In this document: piece after piece, positions 56,164 through 64,000 of the stretch
Layout: each line of letters starts with the position of its first letter
Numbering within the stretch: the first letter of the stretch is position 1
Assembly (NCBI GenBank): GCA_963773745.1
Contig: CAVZCL010000005.1
Coordinates: 1,612,001-1,676,000 of the forward strand
Direction: 5' to 3'
DNA from: UBA5069 sp963773745
Lineage (GTDB): Bacteria > Chloroflexota > Anaerolineae > Caldilineales > Caldilineaceae
DNA length: 64,000 nucleotides
The notes under the pieces: model-generated
What the model was told of the DNA's origin: nothing
The model's input: only the letters and a program-made list of their open reading frames with translations
Database searches by the model: none
Program-made: the position numbers and the translations under genes

Positions 56164-56931
56164 TCAGGCGAGCATCAGGTCGATCTTGTTGTCTTCACAT
56201 GCAGCCGCAATCGATTCTGGTACAGGTCCGTCAGTCACCAGGACATCGAGATCGTCCAAATCGACGAATGTAAGAAAGGCTTCAACGCCAAACTTGCTGG
56301 CATCCACGAGTGCAATCAGATGATCGGCAGAGCGCACCATGGCGCGCTTGATCTCCACTTCGCGCACATCCACATCGGTAAGGCCGCGCGCCACACTGAC
56401 GCCACCCGCCCCCATAAACGCATGAGCGGCGTGGAGCGCTTTAAGCATTTCGGGCGCAAAGGGTCCCACGAGGCTCGCCGTCTCGTGTCGCAAAATACCA
56501 CCAAGCAACACGACTTCGATCTCACGGCAAGGAGCCAGGAGCGCCGCAATGGGAAATCCATTTGTCACGACGCGGATGTTCGTTTTGTCTGTCAGCAATT
56601 GCGCCAACTGATAGGCACTTGTACTGTTGTCGAGGAGGATTGTGTCACCGCTATGGACAAACGAAAGAGCTGCCTGCGCAAGCTTCTTCTTTTGCCGCTC
56701 ATGAAGGTGACGACGGTCCGCAAAGGAGTGCTCAGCAGCAAAGGGAGAACGTACAGTGGCGCCACCGTGGCGGCGCTCCAGTGCACCTTCGCGCTCCAGC
56801 AATGCGAGGTCATTGCGCAGGGTCACTTCAGAGACACCGAACTCAACGCTCAGGGTGTGCGTAGAGGCGCGTTGATGCGACTGAAGATAGGCGAGGATTT
56901 TGCTGCGGCGGTCAAAGGCTTTATTGGCCAT
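56164..56931 (-). CDS. DeoR-family transcriptional regulator
   Basis: 255 aa, standard length. HTH: RRSKILAYLQSHQRASTHTL and FGVSEVTLRNDLALLEREG. Sensor: DTILLDNSTSAYQLAQLLTD, RVVTNGFPIAALLA, VVLLGGILRHETASLVGP and HLIALVDASKFGVEAF, the DeoRC sugar-phosphate fold. It heads a unit with the corrinoid-UroD fusion. Its promoter region contains three CGAAAG boxes, the recognition element known for DeoR/AgaR/GlpR regulators. Autoregulation is likely. Confidence 0.93.
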   Translation of the reverse strand: MANKAFDRRSKILAYLQSHQRASTHTLSVEFGVSEVTLRNDLALLEREGALERRHGGATVRSPFAAEHSFADRRHLHERQKKKLAQAALSFVHSGDTILLDNSTSAYQLAQLLTDKTNIRVVTNGFPIAALLAPCREIEVVLLGGILRHETASLVGPFAPEMLKALHAAHAFMGAGGVSVARGLTDVDVREVEIKRAMVRSADHLIALVDASKFGVEAFLTFVDLDDLDVLVTDGPVPESIAAACEDNKIDLMLA

Positions 56932-56959
56932 GAGGAATACAGAGCCTTGAGTGCGAGTT

Positions 56960-57007
56960 CTTTCGTATACCTTTCGTTTATTGTAGCAAGTCTTTCGAGT
57001 TTGTCAA
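56960..57007 (-). promoter_or_regulatory. Promoter with three CGAAAG operator boxes
   Basis: On the minus strand, TTGACA (57002-57007), 16 bp, TACAAT (56980-56985). CGAAAG (CTTTCG on the plus strand) occurs at 56992-56997 in the spacer and at 56971-56976 and 56960-56965 downstream. The last two are 11 bp apart, one helical turn. Confidence 0.8.
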
Positions 57008-57292
57008 TCGCAAGTTGCATGTCTTCAGGAATTCTCAAATCTCATGCGGTCTGCAAAACAACGCGTCATCCCCGAACTCACTCTCTGTTCATTCCACCTC
57101 AGCAGGTGGATTGCCAAATTGTGGATTGATAACTCGAATTCCCAATGAGTCAGCTCAAATGAACGCGCAGACACGTTACTTTCCAAACATGATCCTGCAG
57201 ATTGCCACCCGGCGCCGCCGAGGACAGAGCGCGCCATCCCCAAGCCCAACCAGCCAACCCTGCAGATGGCTGTAGGCAACGCAACGCAGATC

Positions 57293-57355
57293 AAAGCGAG
57301 GCCTCCAAATTCTGGAGGCCTCGCTTTGTGTGTGCGCCGCTTTGTGTGTGCGCCG
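57293..57355 (-). terminator. Hairpin and 16-bp tandem duplication after the sulfatase gene
   Basis: AAAGCGAGGCCTCCA (57293-57307) pairs perfectly with 57313-57327 around AATTC. Overlapping its end are two tandem copies of CTTTGTGTGTGCGCCG (57324-57339, 57340-57355). It follows the sulfatase stop on the minus strand. The gap 57008-57292 shows no gene. Confidence 0.75.
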
Positions 57356-57371
57356 AGACGTCTCTGCGCCG

Positions 57372-58882
57372 CTACGCGCGCTTCACCCAATTGTGCGGTC
57401 CGCGCTTTACTTCGTAGCGCCTCACCTGGCTGTTGTCCGCCAGCCGCACACTCCAGTGGAGCAACTCCGCCAGCAACTCTGAACGCTCTACGCTGTAGCG
57501 CGCATCTTCGGCGAGGTTATGCAACTCCAGTGGGTCCTCTTCCAGATTGTATAGCTCCAGCGGATATTCCAGGTCGTAAATCAACTTCCAGTTGCCCATG
57601 ATCACGGCGCGTCGATAGCCTGCGGTGGCGGTGCGCGTGCCGTCAAAGTTGGTGCGCGCCACGCCATCGACGTAGAGCGTGTCGGCGTCGGCGCCCACGC
57701 CAATCTCGTCCTCTTCGTTCAGCACCAGCCCGCCAATGCCCATTTCCCGCGTACACGCTGGCGAATTCTCCTGCAGGCCACCCCTCCCCTTGCAGCAGCG
57801 GCCAAAGGCTGCGCCCCTGCACCCCTTGCGGAATGGGCGCACCAACCGCTTCACAAATGGTGGGAAAGACGTCCACGAGCGAAACGTGCGCCGGGTGGCC
57901 CTGGGGCCGGGGTGCAATGCCCCCACCCAGCCAGATCATGGGCACACGAATGGAGCACTGCGGCAGCCCCAGCCCCTTGCGGTAGAGGCCGTAATCGCCG
58001 GCAAACTCGCCGTGATCGGCCACATAGACGACCACTGTGTTGCGCAGCAGGTCGCGCGCTTCCAGCGCGCCGACAACGCGGCGCAACTGGTCATCAATCA
58101 GCCGCAGCATGGCGCAGTAGGTGGCGCGGAAGCGCGGCCAAACTGCGTCACTGTCGGGATGGTAATGCTGGATGGCTGCGTACTGCTGCTGCCAGGCAAA
58201 GCCCTTTGCCTCCAGCGCCTCGGGACCGGCGCCTGGCGGCGGGATTGTCGTCTTCGGGGAAGAGGCTGAAGTAGGGATCGGGTGCCTGGTAGGGGCTGTG
58301 CGGCTCGGGGAAGCTGACCCACGCGCAGAAGGGGCGCGCCGCATCCGGGTCTTCGCTGCGCTGGTCAAGCCACTCCACAAAATCGTCGGTAATGCGCACG
58401 GGGTACTGTGAATCAAGCGGGAAGGGGGTTGCCTCAGGGACAACCCAGTGGCCGATGGCTTCCATCCACGCGTCAAAGGCCGCGTCGGTCTCCTCATGGC
58501 CGGGGCGCGGCGGCGCGCTGGTATGGCTGTACTCATGCCATACATCCAGCGCGTCGGGCGTCATATGCGAGTGATTCTTGCCGAAAAGCGCGGTTTCGTA
58601 GCCGGCGCTGCGCATGGTCTCGGCCAGGTCGCTGCTGGCGCGCACCTTCAGCGGCGACCAATTGGCAATCTGCCCATGCGCAGATGGGTAGCGCCCTGTG
58701 AGCATGCTCATGCGTGCAGGCGAGCAGATGGGCATGGGCGTGTAGGCTGCGTCAAAGCCAACGCCCCGCGCTTCCAGGCTGTCGAGGAAGGGCATCGTGT
58801 CCAGTGAAAACCCCTGGCTTTTGCGGAAATCGGCGCGCTGCTGGTCGGTCATAACGATGAGCACATTGGGCCGTGTAGCCAT
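57372..58882 (-). CDS. Sulfatase (type I, formylglycine), two frameshifts
   Basis: About 503 aa. The N-terminus PNVLIVMTDQQRADFRKSQG has the metal-binding Asp, and MPICSPARMSMLTGRYPSAH holds the CxPxR motif whose Cys is converted to formylglycine. AGYETALFGKNHSH (Lys/His) and VYVADHGEFAGDYGLYRKG (second metal site) follow. Breaks occur near 58250 and 57740; the last piece runs WKLIYDLEYPLELYNLEEDP, then DPLELHNLAED. No signal peptide is seen, so it is probably cytoplasmic. It follows a sugar isomerase-like gene, suggesting a sulfated sugar substrate. Confidence 0.9.
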
Positions 58883-58910
58883 GGGGGTTCCTTTACACTT
58901 CCGTGCCTGT

Positions 58911-60368
58911 TCACGTCTTTACGATCACGGCTTCAATACCAAGCACGTCGGCAATCTTCTTGATGGTGCCGGCATGGTGGCCAACGCCCAGCGCAAAGTG
59001 GTGTGTGGGCCCCTCGTTGCACCATGCTTTAAGGAAGGTAATTGGGTCGGGCTCAAAGTAGCCCAGCGTGTTCGTGTTTCCAGTAGGAGGAAGCGGCCCC
59101 TCCACCGATTCACCTTCGGCGATGACGAACTTGAAGCGGCCATCAAAGGTTTGCCCAATGCCCAACATGGTGATGGGGCCATGCTTGATGGTGAACTCGA
59201 CGGATGCGCCGGAGCCCGGCTTGCCATGGTACTGCAGCAGGCTGCGCAGCACGGGACGCCCCTGGCAGATGCCCAGATGATGGGGGCCGTCGTGGCCCAC
59301 ATAGATGGCGTTGCGCTCGAAGAAGACGGGGTGGAACTCGGCAAAGCTGCCGCCGATGTCGAGGCGATCCATGATCATCATCGCAACGCACGTCTTCAGG
59401 TCATTCTCGCCGCACATGGGGAAGCCCTGCACGCTGAGAATGGAGTTGCCCACAATAAAGTTGGTGACGAGCTTGCGCATCTCCGATCCGGGCGTCGCCT
59501 CGTAGTAGTAGGCAAGGCCGTCCAGCTTGCGTGCGTCAATGAAACGGTCGAGCGCCACAGCCACGCGCGCGGCGATGTCGAGATCTTCTTCCGTCAGGCG
59601 CACGGTGTGCGGGTCAGAGACGGGGTCCGGCATATCAAAGAAGCTTTCGATGAAGGCGCGCTTCTCCGCAACTTCGGCGGAAGTCGCCAGGTGCAGCTCG
59701 GTCAGCACCTCGTCGGGCTCCGTCTGCACAATGTGCATGCCGAAGGCCATGGTGAACATGGTGTGATCGCTGTGCATGTCGAGCATGGACTCGAGCGTAT
59801 GGCCCATTTGGCCAATGCGTGCGCCGCGCAGATCGTGCAGCACCTGGGCAATGCGGCACCACTCGGCCAGCTCCGCCTCGGCCACCGGGTCATCGTAGAG
59901 CGAACCGGCCACCAGCGGCGGAATCGGCTTTCCCATGCGCACGGCCACGCCGGCGAACTCGGGGAACGAAACAACCTGATCGTTGGCGAGTTGCAGGTGC
60001 GTGGTGTAGTTGTTGGGGTCGAAGGTGCGCTTGGGCTGCAGGCCAACCAGCACAATCGGGGCGGTGATCTCTTTCAGCATCACGCCCCAGGTGGAGCTTG
60101 TCGCGTAGGTGGCGAGGTGGCAGATGATGAGGTCAAAGTCGCCGCGCTTGAGTTCACGCGCCATGGCATAGGCACTCTCGGCGTTGTCGGCCATGCCAAA
60201 GTCGGTCACCTCAACGCCGTTGCTCGCCACACGCTGCTTGATGACCTCGTGGTAGCCCATGAGATCGTCCAGCAGACCGGGTATTGGCCCCAGTAGATGC
60301 GGTGCCCTACACAAAACATGCCTACGCGCAGTTAGGGGCTTGCGGCGGGTAATCTCCATGCGGTCCAT
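58911..60368 (-). CDS. L-fucose/L-arabinose isomerase-family protein, two compensating frameshifts
   Basis: About 485 aa of the fucose/arabinose isomerase superfamily. Stretches such as FDLIICHLATYATSSTWGVM, PIVLVGLQPKRTFDPNNYTT and GMHIVQTEPDEVLTELHLA are typical. Metal-site candidates are VGHDGPHHLGICQG and GEGPTHHFALGVGHH-like C-terminal histidines (NEGPTHHFALGVGHHAG). Between about 60330 and 60280 the sequence leaves and re-enters the frame; in the alternative frame it reads LRVGMFCVGHRIYWGQYPG, which matches the family start. The exact sugar is unknown. It lies between the Opp transporter genes and the sulfatase. Confidence 0.85.
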   Translation of the reverse strand: MDRMEITRRKPLTARRHVLCRAPHLLGPIPGLLDDLMGYHEVIKQRVASNGVEVTDFGMADNAESAYAMARELKRGDFDLIICHLATYATSSTWGVMLKEITAPIVLVGLQPKRTFDPNNYTTHLQLANDQVVSFPEFAGVAVRMGKPIPPLVAGSLYDDPVAEAELAEWCRIAQVLHDLRGARIGQMGHTLESMLDMHSDHTMFTMAFGMHIVQTEPDEVLTELHLATSAEVAEKRAFIESFFDMPDPVSDPHTVRLTEEDLDIAARVAVALDRFIDARKLDGLAYYYEATPGSEMRKLVTNFIVGNSILSVQGFPMCGENDLKTCVAMMIMDRLDIGGSFAEFHPVFFERNAIYVGHDGPHHLGICQGRPVLRSLLQYHGKPGSGASVEFTIKHGPITMLGIGQTFDGRFKFVIAEGESVEGPLPPTGNTNTLGYFEPDPITFLKAWCNEGPTHHFALGVGHHAGTIKKIADVLGIEAVIVKT

Positions 60369-60406
60369 CCTTCTGGTTTGGCAAGAATTGTTGGTTGTTG
60401 TGGACA

Positions 60407-61478
60407 CTACGCAGATTGGGCAGATGGTGCGGCGGCCTGCGCGCTCTCCACCGTGCCAGTGCCAGCCGTGCGCGTGCCGGCTGCTTGCTGACCCTTCTCT
60501 TGCTCCTCGTAGAGATAACAGGCGACTTTCGCGGCCTGGCTCGGTGTGGAGCAGGGGCGGGTGTGCGCTCACGCAGATTTCCATGCGGTGGGGGCAGCGG
60601 GCAGCGAACTTGCAGCCGGTGTCGGGTACATCGCTTCCTTCCACCTTGGCCACCTGCAGCGCTTCACTGCCCCAGTGCAACTCCGGATTCGGCTTGGGAA
60701 TTGAATCGACCAGCAGTTGCGTGTACGGATGCTTGGGTTCACGGATAGTGAGCCCCACATTGCCCCGTTCGGCCACCGTACCCCGGTAGAGCACGATGAT
60801 TGAGTCGCAGAGCTGGTAGGCGGTGGTTAGGTCATGCGTAATGTAGAGAATTGAAATGCCGAACTCACGATGCAGCACGAGCAGGCTTTCGAGGATCGTG
60901 GCGCGCAGCGAAGCGTCCACCATGGAGACTGGTTCATCGGCAATGATAATGCGCGGCGAGAGCAGCAGCGCGCGTGCGATCATGATGCGCTGGCGCTGCC
61001 CTCCACTCAACTGGTGCGGAAGGCGCCCCAGCGTCTCTTCGGGGCGCAGGCCCACTTTGCGCAGCGCCTCGTGGATCATCGCCGTGGTAGCCGCGCCGGA
61101 GGGGGCCAGGTTGAACTTGGCAATCGGCGTGGTCAATACATGGTCGACCTTGTAATAGGGATTGTAGACCTCAAAGGGGTCCTGGAAGATCGCCTGTACC
61201 TCGCGCCGAAAGGTCTTGCGGCCCGCTGCGTCCAGTGTGTGCAACTCCTTGCCGCGATAGTACATTTCGCCGGATGTGGGCGCACGACGCCCAGCAGAAT
61301 GCCGCGCAAGTGTGGTCTTGCCGCTGCCGCTTTCGCCGGCAATGGCAATGACCACAGGCTGCTCCTCTTCAATGGTGATCGAGAAGTCATCGAGGGCCAC
61401 GTTGCGTGTGTGGCCCGTCATGCCCTTGCCTGTCTTGAAGACTTTGGAGATGTGGTTCGCTTGCAGCAGTGCGGTCAT
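60407..61478 (-). CDS. Peptide/oligosaccharide ABC transporter ATPase (OppF/DppF type), frameshifted
   Basis: About 355 aa. Walker A is AGESGSGKTTLAR, followed by a short out-of-frame stretch (expected ILLGVVRPTSGE, found in another frame near 61310). Then come AIFQDPFEVYNPYYKVDHVL, signature HQLSGGQRQRIMIARAL, Walker B IIIADEPVSMVD and YITHDLTTAYQLCD. The C-terminal Cys-rich GCKFAARCPHRMEIC is typical of Opp ATPases. A break near 60530 leads to the tail ACYLYEEQEKGQQAAG and the TAG at 60407. The start MTALLQANH is at 61478. Confidence 0.87.
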
Positions 61479-61482
61479 GCGC

Positions 61483-62553
61483 TTACGCCTCGACCTTCGT
61501 TGTTGCAGACGGCGGGGCCTGGGCCGGCAGCGCGACGTACAGGTGGCACGAGACTTCGTGGTTGGGCAGGACGGGCGCGAGTTCCGGCATAAGGGACTTG
61601 CAATGCTCCATAACGGATGGACAGCGGGGGTGAAAGGCGCAGCCCGTGGGCGGGTCGAGCAGCGAGGGCGTGATGCCGGGAATGCCCTTAAACACGCCCT
61701 TCGTCTCCAGATTGGGAGGCTGGAAATCAGCATCTGTGTGTAAGGGTGCAGCGGCTCCTCAAAGATGTCGTTCACTGGCGCCCACTTCGACGAGGCGACC
61801 GGCATACATGACACCGATGCTGTCCACAAACTGGGCCATCAACCCCATGTCATGGCCCACAAGGATCAGCGGCGCCGATCTCCTCCTGCACGCGGCCCAA
61901 TGTCTCCATCACCTGGCGCTGCACCACCACATCGAGCGCACTGGTCGGCTCATCGGCGATAATGACTTGGGGCGCAGGGAAATGCCCATGGCAATGCAGA
62001 CGCGCTGCTTCATGCCGCCACTCAACTCATGTGGGATACATGCTCGCCACGTCGTTTTCCAGGCCCACCGATTCGAGCAGATAGCGATGTGCTCGTTGAT
62101 CTCGCCCTCGCTCAGTGCGATTGTCGTGCGCCGCATAGATGTCAAGTATCTGCTCCTTGATGCGCATAACGGGGTTGAGAGAGTTCATCGCACCCTGAGG
62201 AATCAGCGAGACGGCGTCGGAGCGCAGCTTGCGCATTTGCTTCATCGGAGAGCGCGATCATATCGTGGTCGCCCAGCAACATGAGCCACCGGCAATGGGT
62301 CCCGGCGGCTTCATATGCGCAGGAGGGCCAGGCAGTGGTGGATTTGCCCGAACCCGATTCGCCCACCAGCCCCAGCCGTTCACCCGTGCGCGTGAAAGGT
62401 GACATCGTTGACTGCCCGCACAGTGCCGCCGACGGTGCGAAAATGAACCCGCAAATCCTTCACCCGCAGATTGATCGTGCCCGTAGCGGCTGCAGGCATC
62501 GTGCCGGTGGTGGCTCTGCTTGCGTTGGCTGAATCCGCCCTGATCGTGCTCAT
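61483..62553 (-). CDS. Peptide/oligosaccharide ABC transporter ATPase (OppD/DppD type), heavily frameshifted
   Basis: About 355 aa in six or more frame segments. In order: INLRVKDLRVHFRTVGGTVR; RLGLVGESGSGKSTTAW (Walker A); VSLIPQGAMNSLNPVMRIKE (Q-loop); MYPHELSGGMKQRVCIAMGI (signature); the Walker B region near 61950; then GITPSLLDPPTGCAFHPRCP with the C-terminal Cys cluster, ending ATTKVEA. Its ATG overlaps the TGA of the permease gene (ATGA at 62550-62553), a sign of translational coupling. The density of breaks is the highest in the window. Confidence 0.8.
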
Positions 62554-63413
62554 TCGTCACTCCGCAGCCGCGTGTTGACAAGTTGATCCATGCCCGCGGA
62601 GGTGAAGAAGAGGCAAATGAAAATGGTGACGATCATGACAATCGGCGGCGCCCACCACCACCACATGCCGCGCAACACTGCGCCATAGAACTGCGACCAG
62701 AAAATCATCATCCCCAGCGTAAATTGGTCCTGCGGGCCCAGTCCAAGCGCCTCGAGGCCAATGGTCGTGAGAATGGCCCAGGAGACGGTGCCGACGAAAG
62801 TGGCTGCAATGTAGGGGAAGAGGTTGGGCAGCACTTCGTGTGCAATCACCTCAAATTCGCCCATGCCGTTGAGTTTGGCCACCTGAACATAGCCGCGCTC
62901 GCGCAGTGAGAGCGTTTGCGCGCGAATTGTACCGCGCGGGCAAGCGCCACGCAAGTGAGGCGATGATGATCGCCATGACGGTCACGGTCATGGAGCGCAC
63001 GTTGGTGGCCACCACCACCAGAATCGCAATCGCGGGGATTGTCATGAAGACATCGGTCATGACGCGTATAACCGTGTCGGTCCAGCCGCCCAGATAGCCC
63101 GAGGCAAGCCCCAGAACAACGCCGACACTTACGCCGATTGCCCCGGCAACGATGCCGATGAAAAGCGTCTGCGGCGTGGCCAAAACAAGCGTGGTGAAGA
63201 TATCGCGCCCTTGCGTGTCGGTGCCCAGCCAGTGTTCGGCGGATGGCATCAGCTTCGGCGCAAAAGCGCCCACGTTGGACCACGTGGAATCCAGAAAGAG
63301 CGGGACAATGTAGGCAAAGATAAAGACAACCAGCAGCAGCAGCATTCCGCTGACAAGATAGGGATCGGCGGCAAGCGGTTTGCTCTGGCAGAGAGTGTGA
63401 GCGTCGTGGCCAT
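62550..63413 (-). CDS. ABC transporter permease (OppC/DppC type), frameshifted
   Basis: About 288 aa. The start near 63413 (MATTLTL) is out of frame with the first TM helix (MLLLLVVFIFAYIVPLFL). The body has EHWLGTDTQGRDIFTTLVLA, the family LGTDxxGRD motif, then GIVAGAIGVSVGVVLGLASG. A further break near 62945 precedes the conserved EAA loop RERGYVQVAKLNGMGEFEVI and the HEVLPNLFPYIAATFVGTVS segment. It partners the permease at 63423. Confidence 0.88.
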
Positions 63414-63422
63414 GCGTTTGCG

Positions 63423-64000
63423 TTACCTCTGATCGTAGTTGATGCGTGGATCAATGCGGGGTAGATGAGGTCCATCACCAACATGACGAAGGCGATGGCG
63501 AAGATCAGGACCAGCACAATCCCCTGAATCACGAAGTAGTCCTTGGCCTGCACCGCCTGATAGAGCTTGTAGCCAATGCCCGGGTAGGAGAAGATCACCT
63601 CCACCAGAATGGCGCCGGCCACAATGTAACCCAGGCGCACGGCCAGCGCCGTGGCCTGTGGCAGCATTCCGTTGCGAATGCCGTACCAGCGGAAGATGCG
63701 CTGCTCCTTGAGCCCCTTGACGCGAGCAAAGCTGATGAAGTCCTCGCCCAGAATGCCAATCATCATGCCGCGCATCTCGAGCGCCCAAACGCCAATGCCC
63801 GAAATGATGATTGCGGAAGCCGGCAGTATCGCATGCTTGGCAATGTCCAGAATTGTGGGCAAATCGAAACGCAGCACCCTGCCAAAGCTGTACGCCCCGG
63901 CTGCGGGCAAAATGCGCCAGCGTATGGCGAAGAAGTAGACAAGTATGATACCCAGCAGGAAGTAGGGGATTGATGAGAGGGTCATCAGTACAGGCACCAA
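63423..64000 (-). CDS. ABC transporter permease (OppB/DppB type), N-terminus outside window, one frameshift
   Basis: The C-terminal 190 or so residues of a dipeptide-type permease. It has SSIPYFLLGIILVYFFAIRW, the conserved PASAIIISGIGVWALEMRG, the EAA loop FISFARVKGLKEQRIFRWYG and the final IVLVLIFAIAFVMLVMDLIY. The expected end YPRIDPRINYDQR lies in a shifted frame, with a break near 63460, and stops at 63423, 9 bp before the next gene's start. It is the first visible gene of the Opp operon; the rest is beyond the window edge. Confidence 0.88.
   Translation of the reverse strand, partial: GACTDDPLINPLLPAGYHTCLLLRHTLAHFARSRGVQLWQGAAFRFAHNSGHCQACDTAGFRNHHFGHWRLGARDARHDDWHSGRGLHQLCSRQGAQGAAHLPLVRHSQRNAATGHGAGRAPGLHCGRRHSGGGDLLLPGHWLQALSGGAGQGLLRDSGDCAGPDLRHRLRHVGDGPHLPRIDPRINYDQR

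Noticed and set aside
58911..61829. A single 972-aa protein joining ABC ATPase and isomerase
   Set aside because: The join arises because frameshifts remove the ATPase stop and disturb the isomerase start. In the neighbouring frames a proper ATPase tail with TAG at 60407 and the isomerase N-terminus LRVGMFCVGH are visible.

Overview
The window is bacterial, high-GC chromosomal DNA. A member of the phylum Chloroflexota (Anaerolineae/Caldilineae-like) is the best guess, from gene content and style: an EXO-DinG helicase, the paired B12-radical-SAM/DUF2344 genes, a B-box zinc-finger membrane protein, a secreted M14 peptidase ending in a YLPW-type tail, and dense palindromic intergenic repeats. 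This assignment is inference; no rRNA gene is present. I see no CRISPR array, insertion sequence or prophage.

Layout. 1-2275 (minus): tRNA-Thr, tRNA-Tyr, tRNA-Thr, tuf, tRNA-Trp, secE, with a good promoter in front. 2549-5621 (minus): an arsenic operon (arsR, arsP, a small thioredoxin-like protein, acr3) with a near-consensus promoter and an operator. 5946-9983 (plus): HpaI-type aldolase, glutamine-synthetase-like ligase, PuuD-like amidohydrolase and SDR, probably a gamma-glutamyl amine pathway. 10170-24304: mostly minus-strand housekeeping genes (LysM lipoprotein, nadK, uvrC, ctaG, M14 peptidase, GT2), plus a phosphoesterase and an unusual triple-CNB/double-PH membrane protein. 24654-28986 (plus): EXO-DinG and a ResB-like protein. 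29090-32182 (minus): deacetylase, tdk, rpmE, rpmA, rplU, with a consensus promoter and a structured 180-nt leader before rplU. 32498-39082 (plus): a TetR regulator, an MFS exporter, a DevBCA-like ABC exporter and a thioredoxin-fold lipoprotein. 39184-42260 (minus): the radical-SAM pair.

42295-53809 (minus) is a complete L-rhamnose utilisation locus: DeoR/periplasmic-binding fusion regulator, ABC importer (ATPase, two permeases, binding protein), alpha/beta hydrolase, RhaI-type isomerase, mutarotase and rhamnulokinase. It is bordered by a truncated tRNA 3' end and a decayed Gfo/Idh/MocA gene. 54242-57007 (minus): a DeoR regulator and a corrinoid-protein/uroporphyrinogen-decarboxylase fusion. 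57372-64000 (minus): a peptide-type (Opp/Dpp) ABC transporter, an L-fucose/L-arabinose isomerase-like protein and a sulfatase. Together the right third looks devoted to uptake and breakdown of deoxy-sugars, possibly sulfated or methylated ones.

Two features stand out. First, nearly every longer intergenic gap holds a large palindrome with arms of 25-87 bp, in several families. Different copies of a family carry different sequences but keep the two arms complementary, and several palindromes reach exactly to, or across, the stop codons of the flanking genes. Second, about 40 single-base frameshifts interrupt otherwise well-conserved genes, increasingly towards the right end. They most likely reflect indel errors in the sequence, so the broken genes are annotated as whole genes with the break positions noted.
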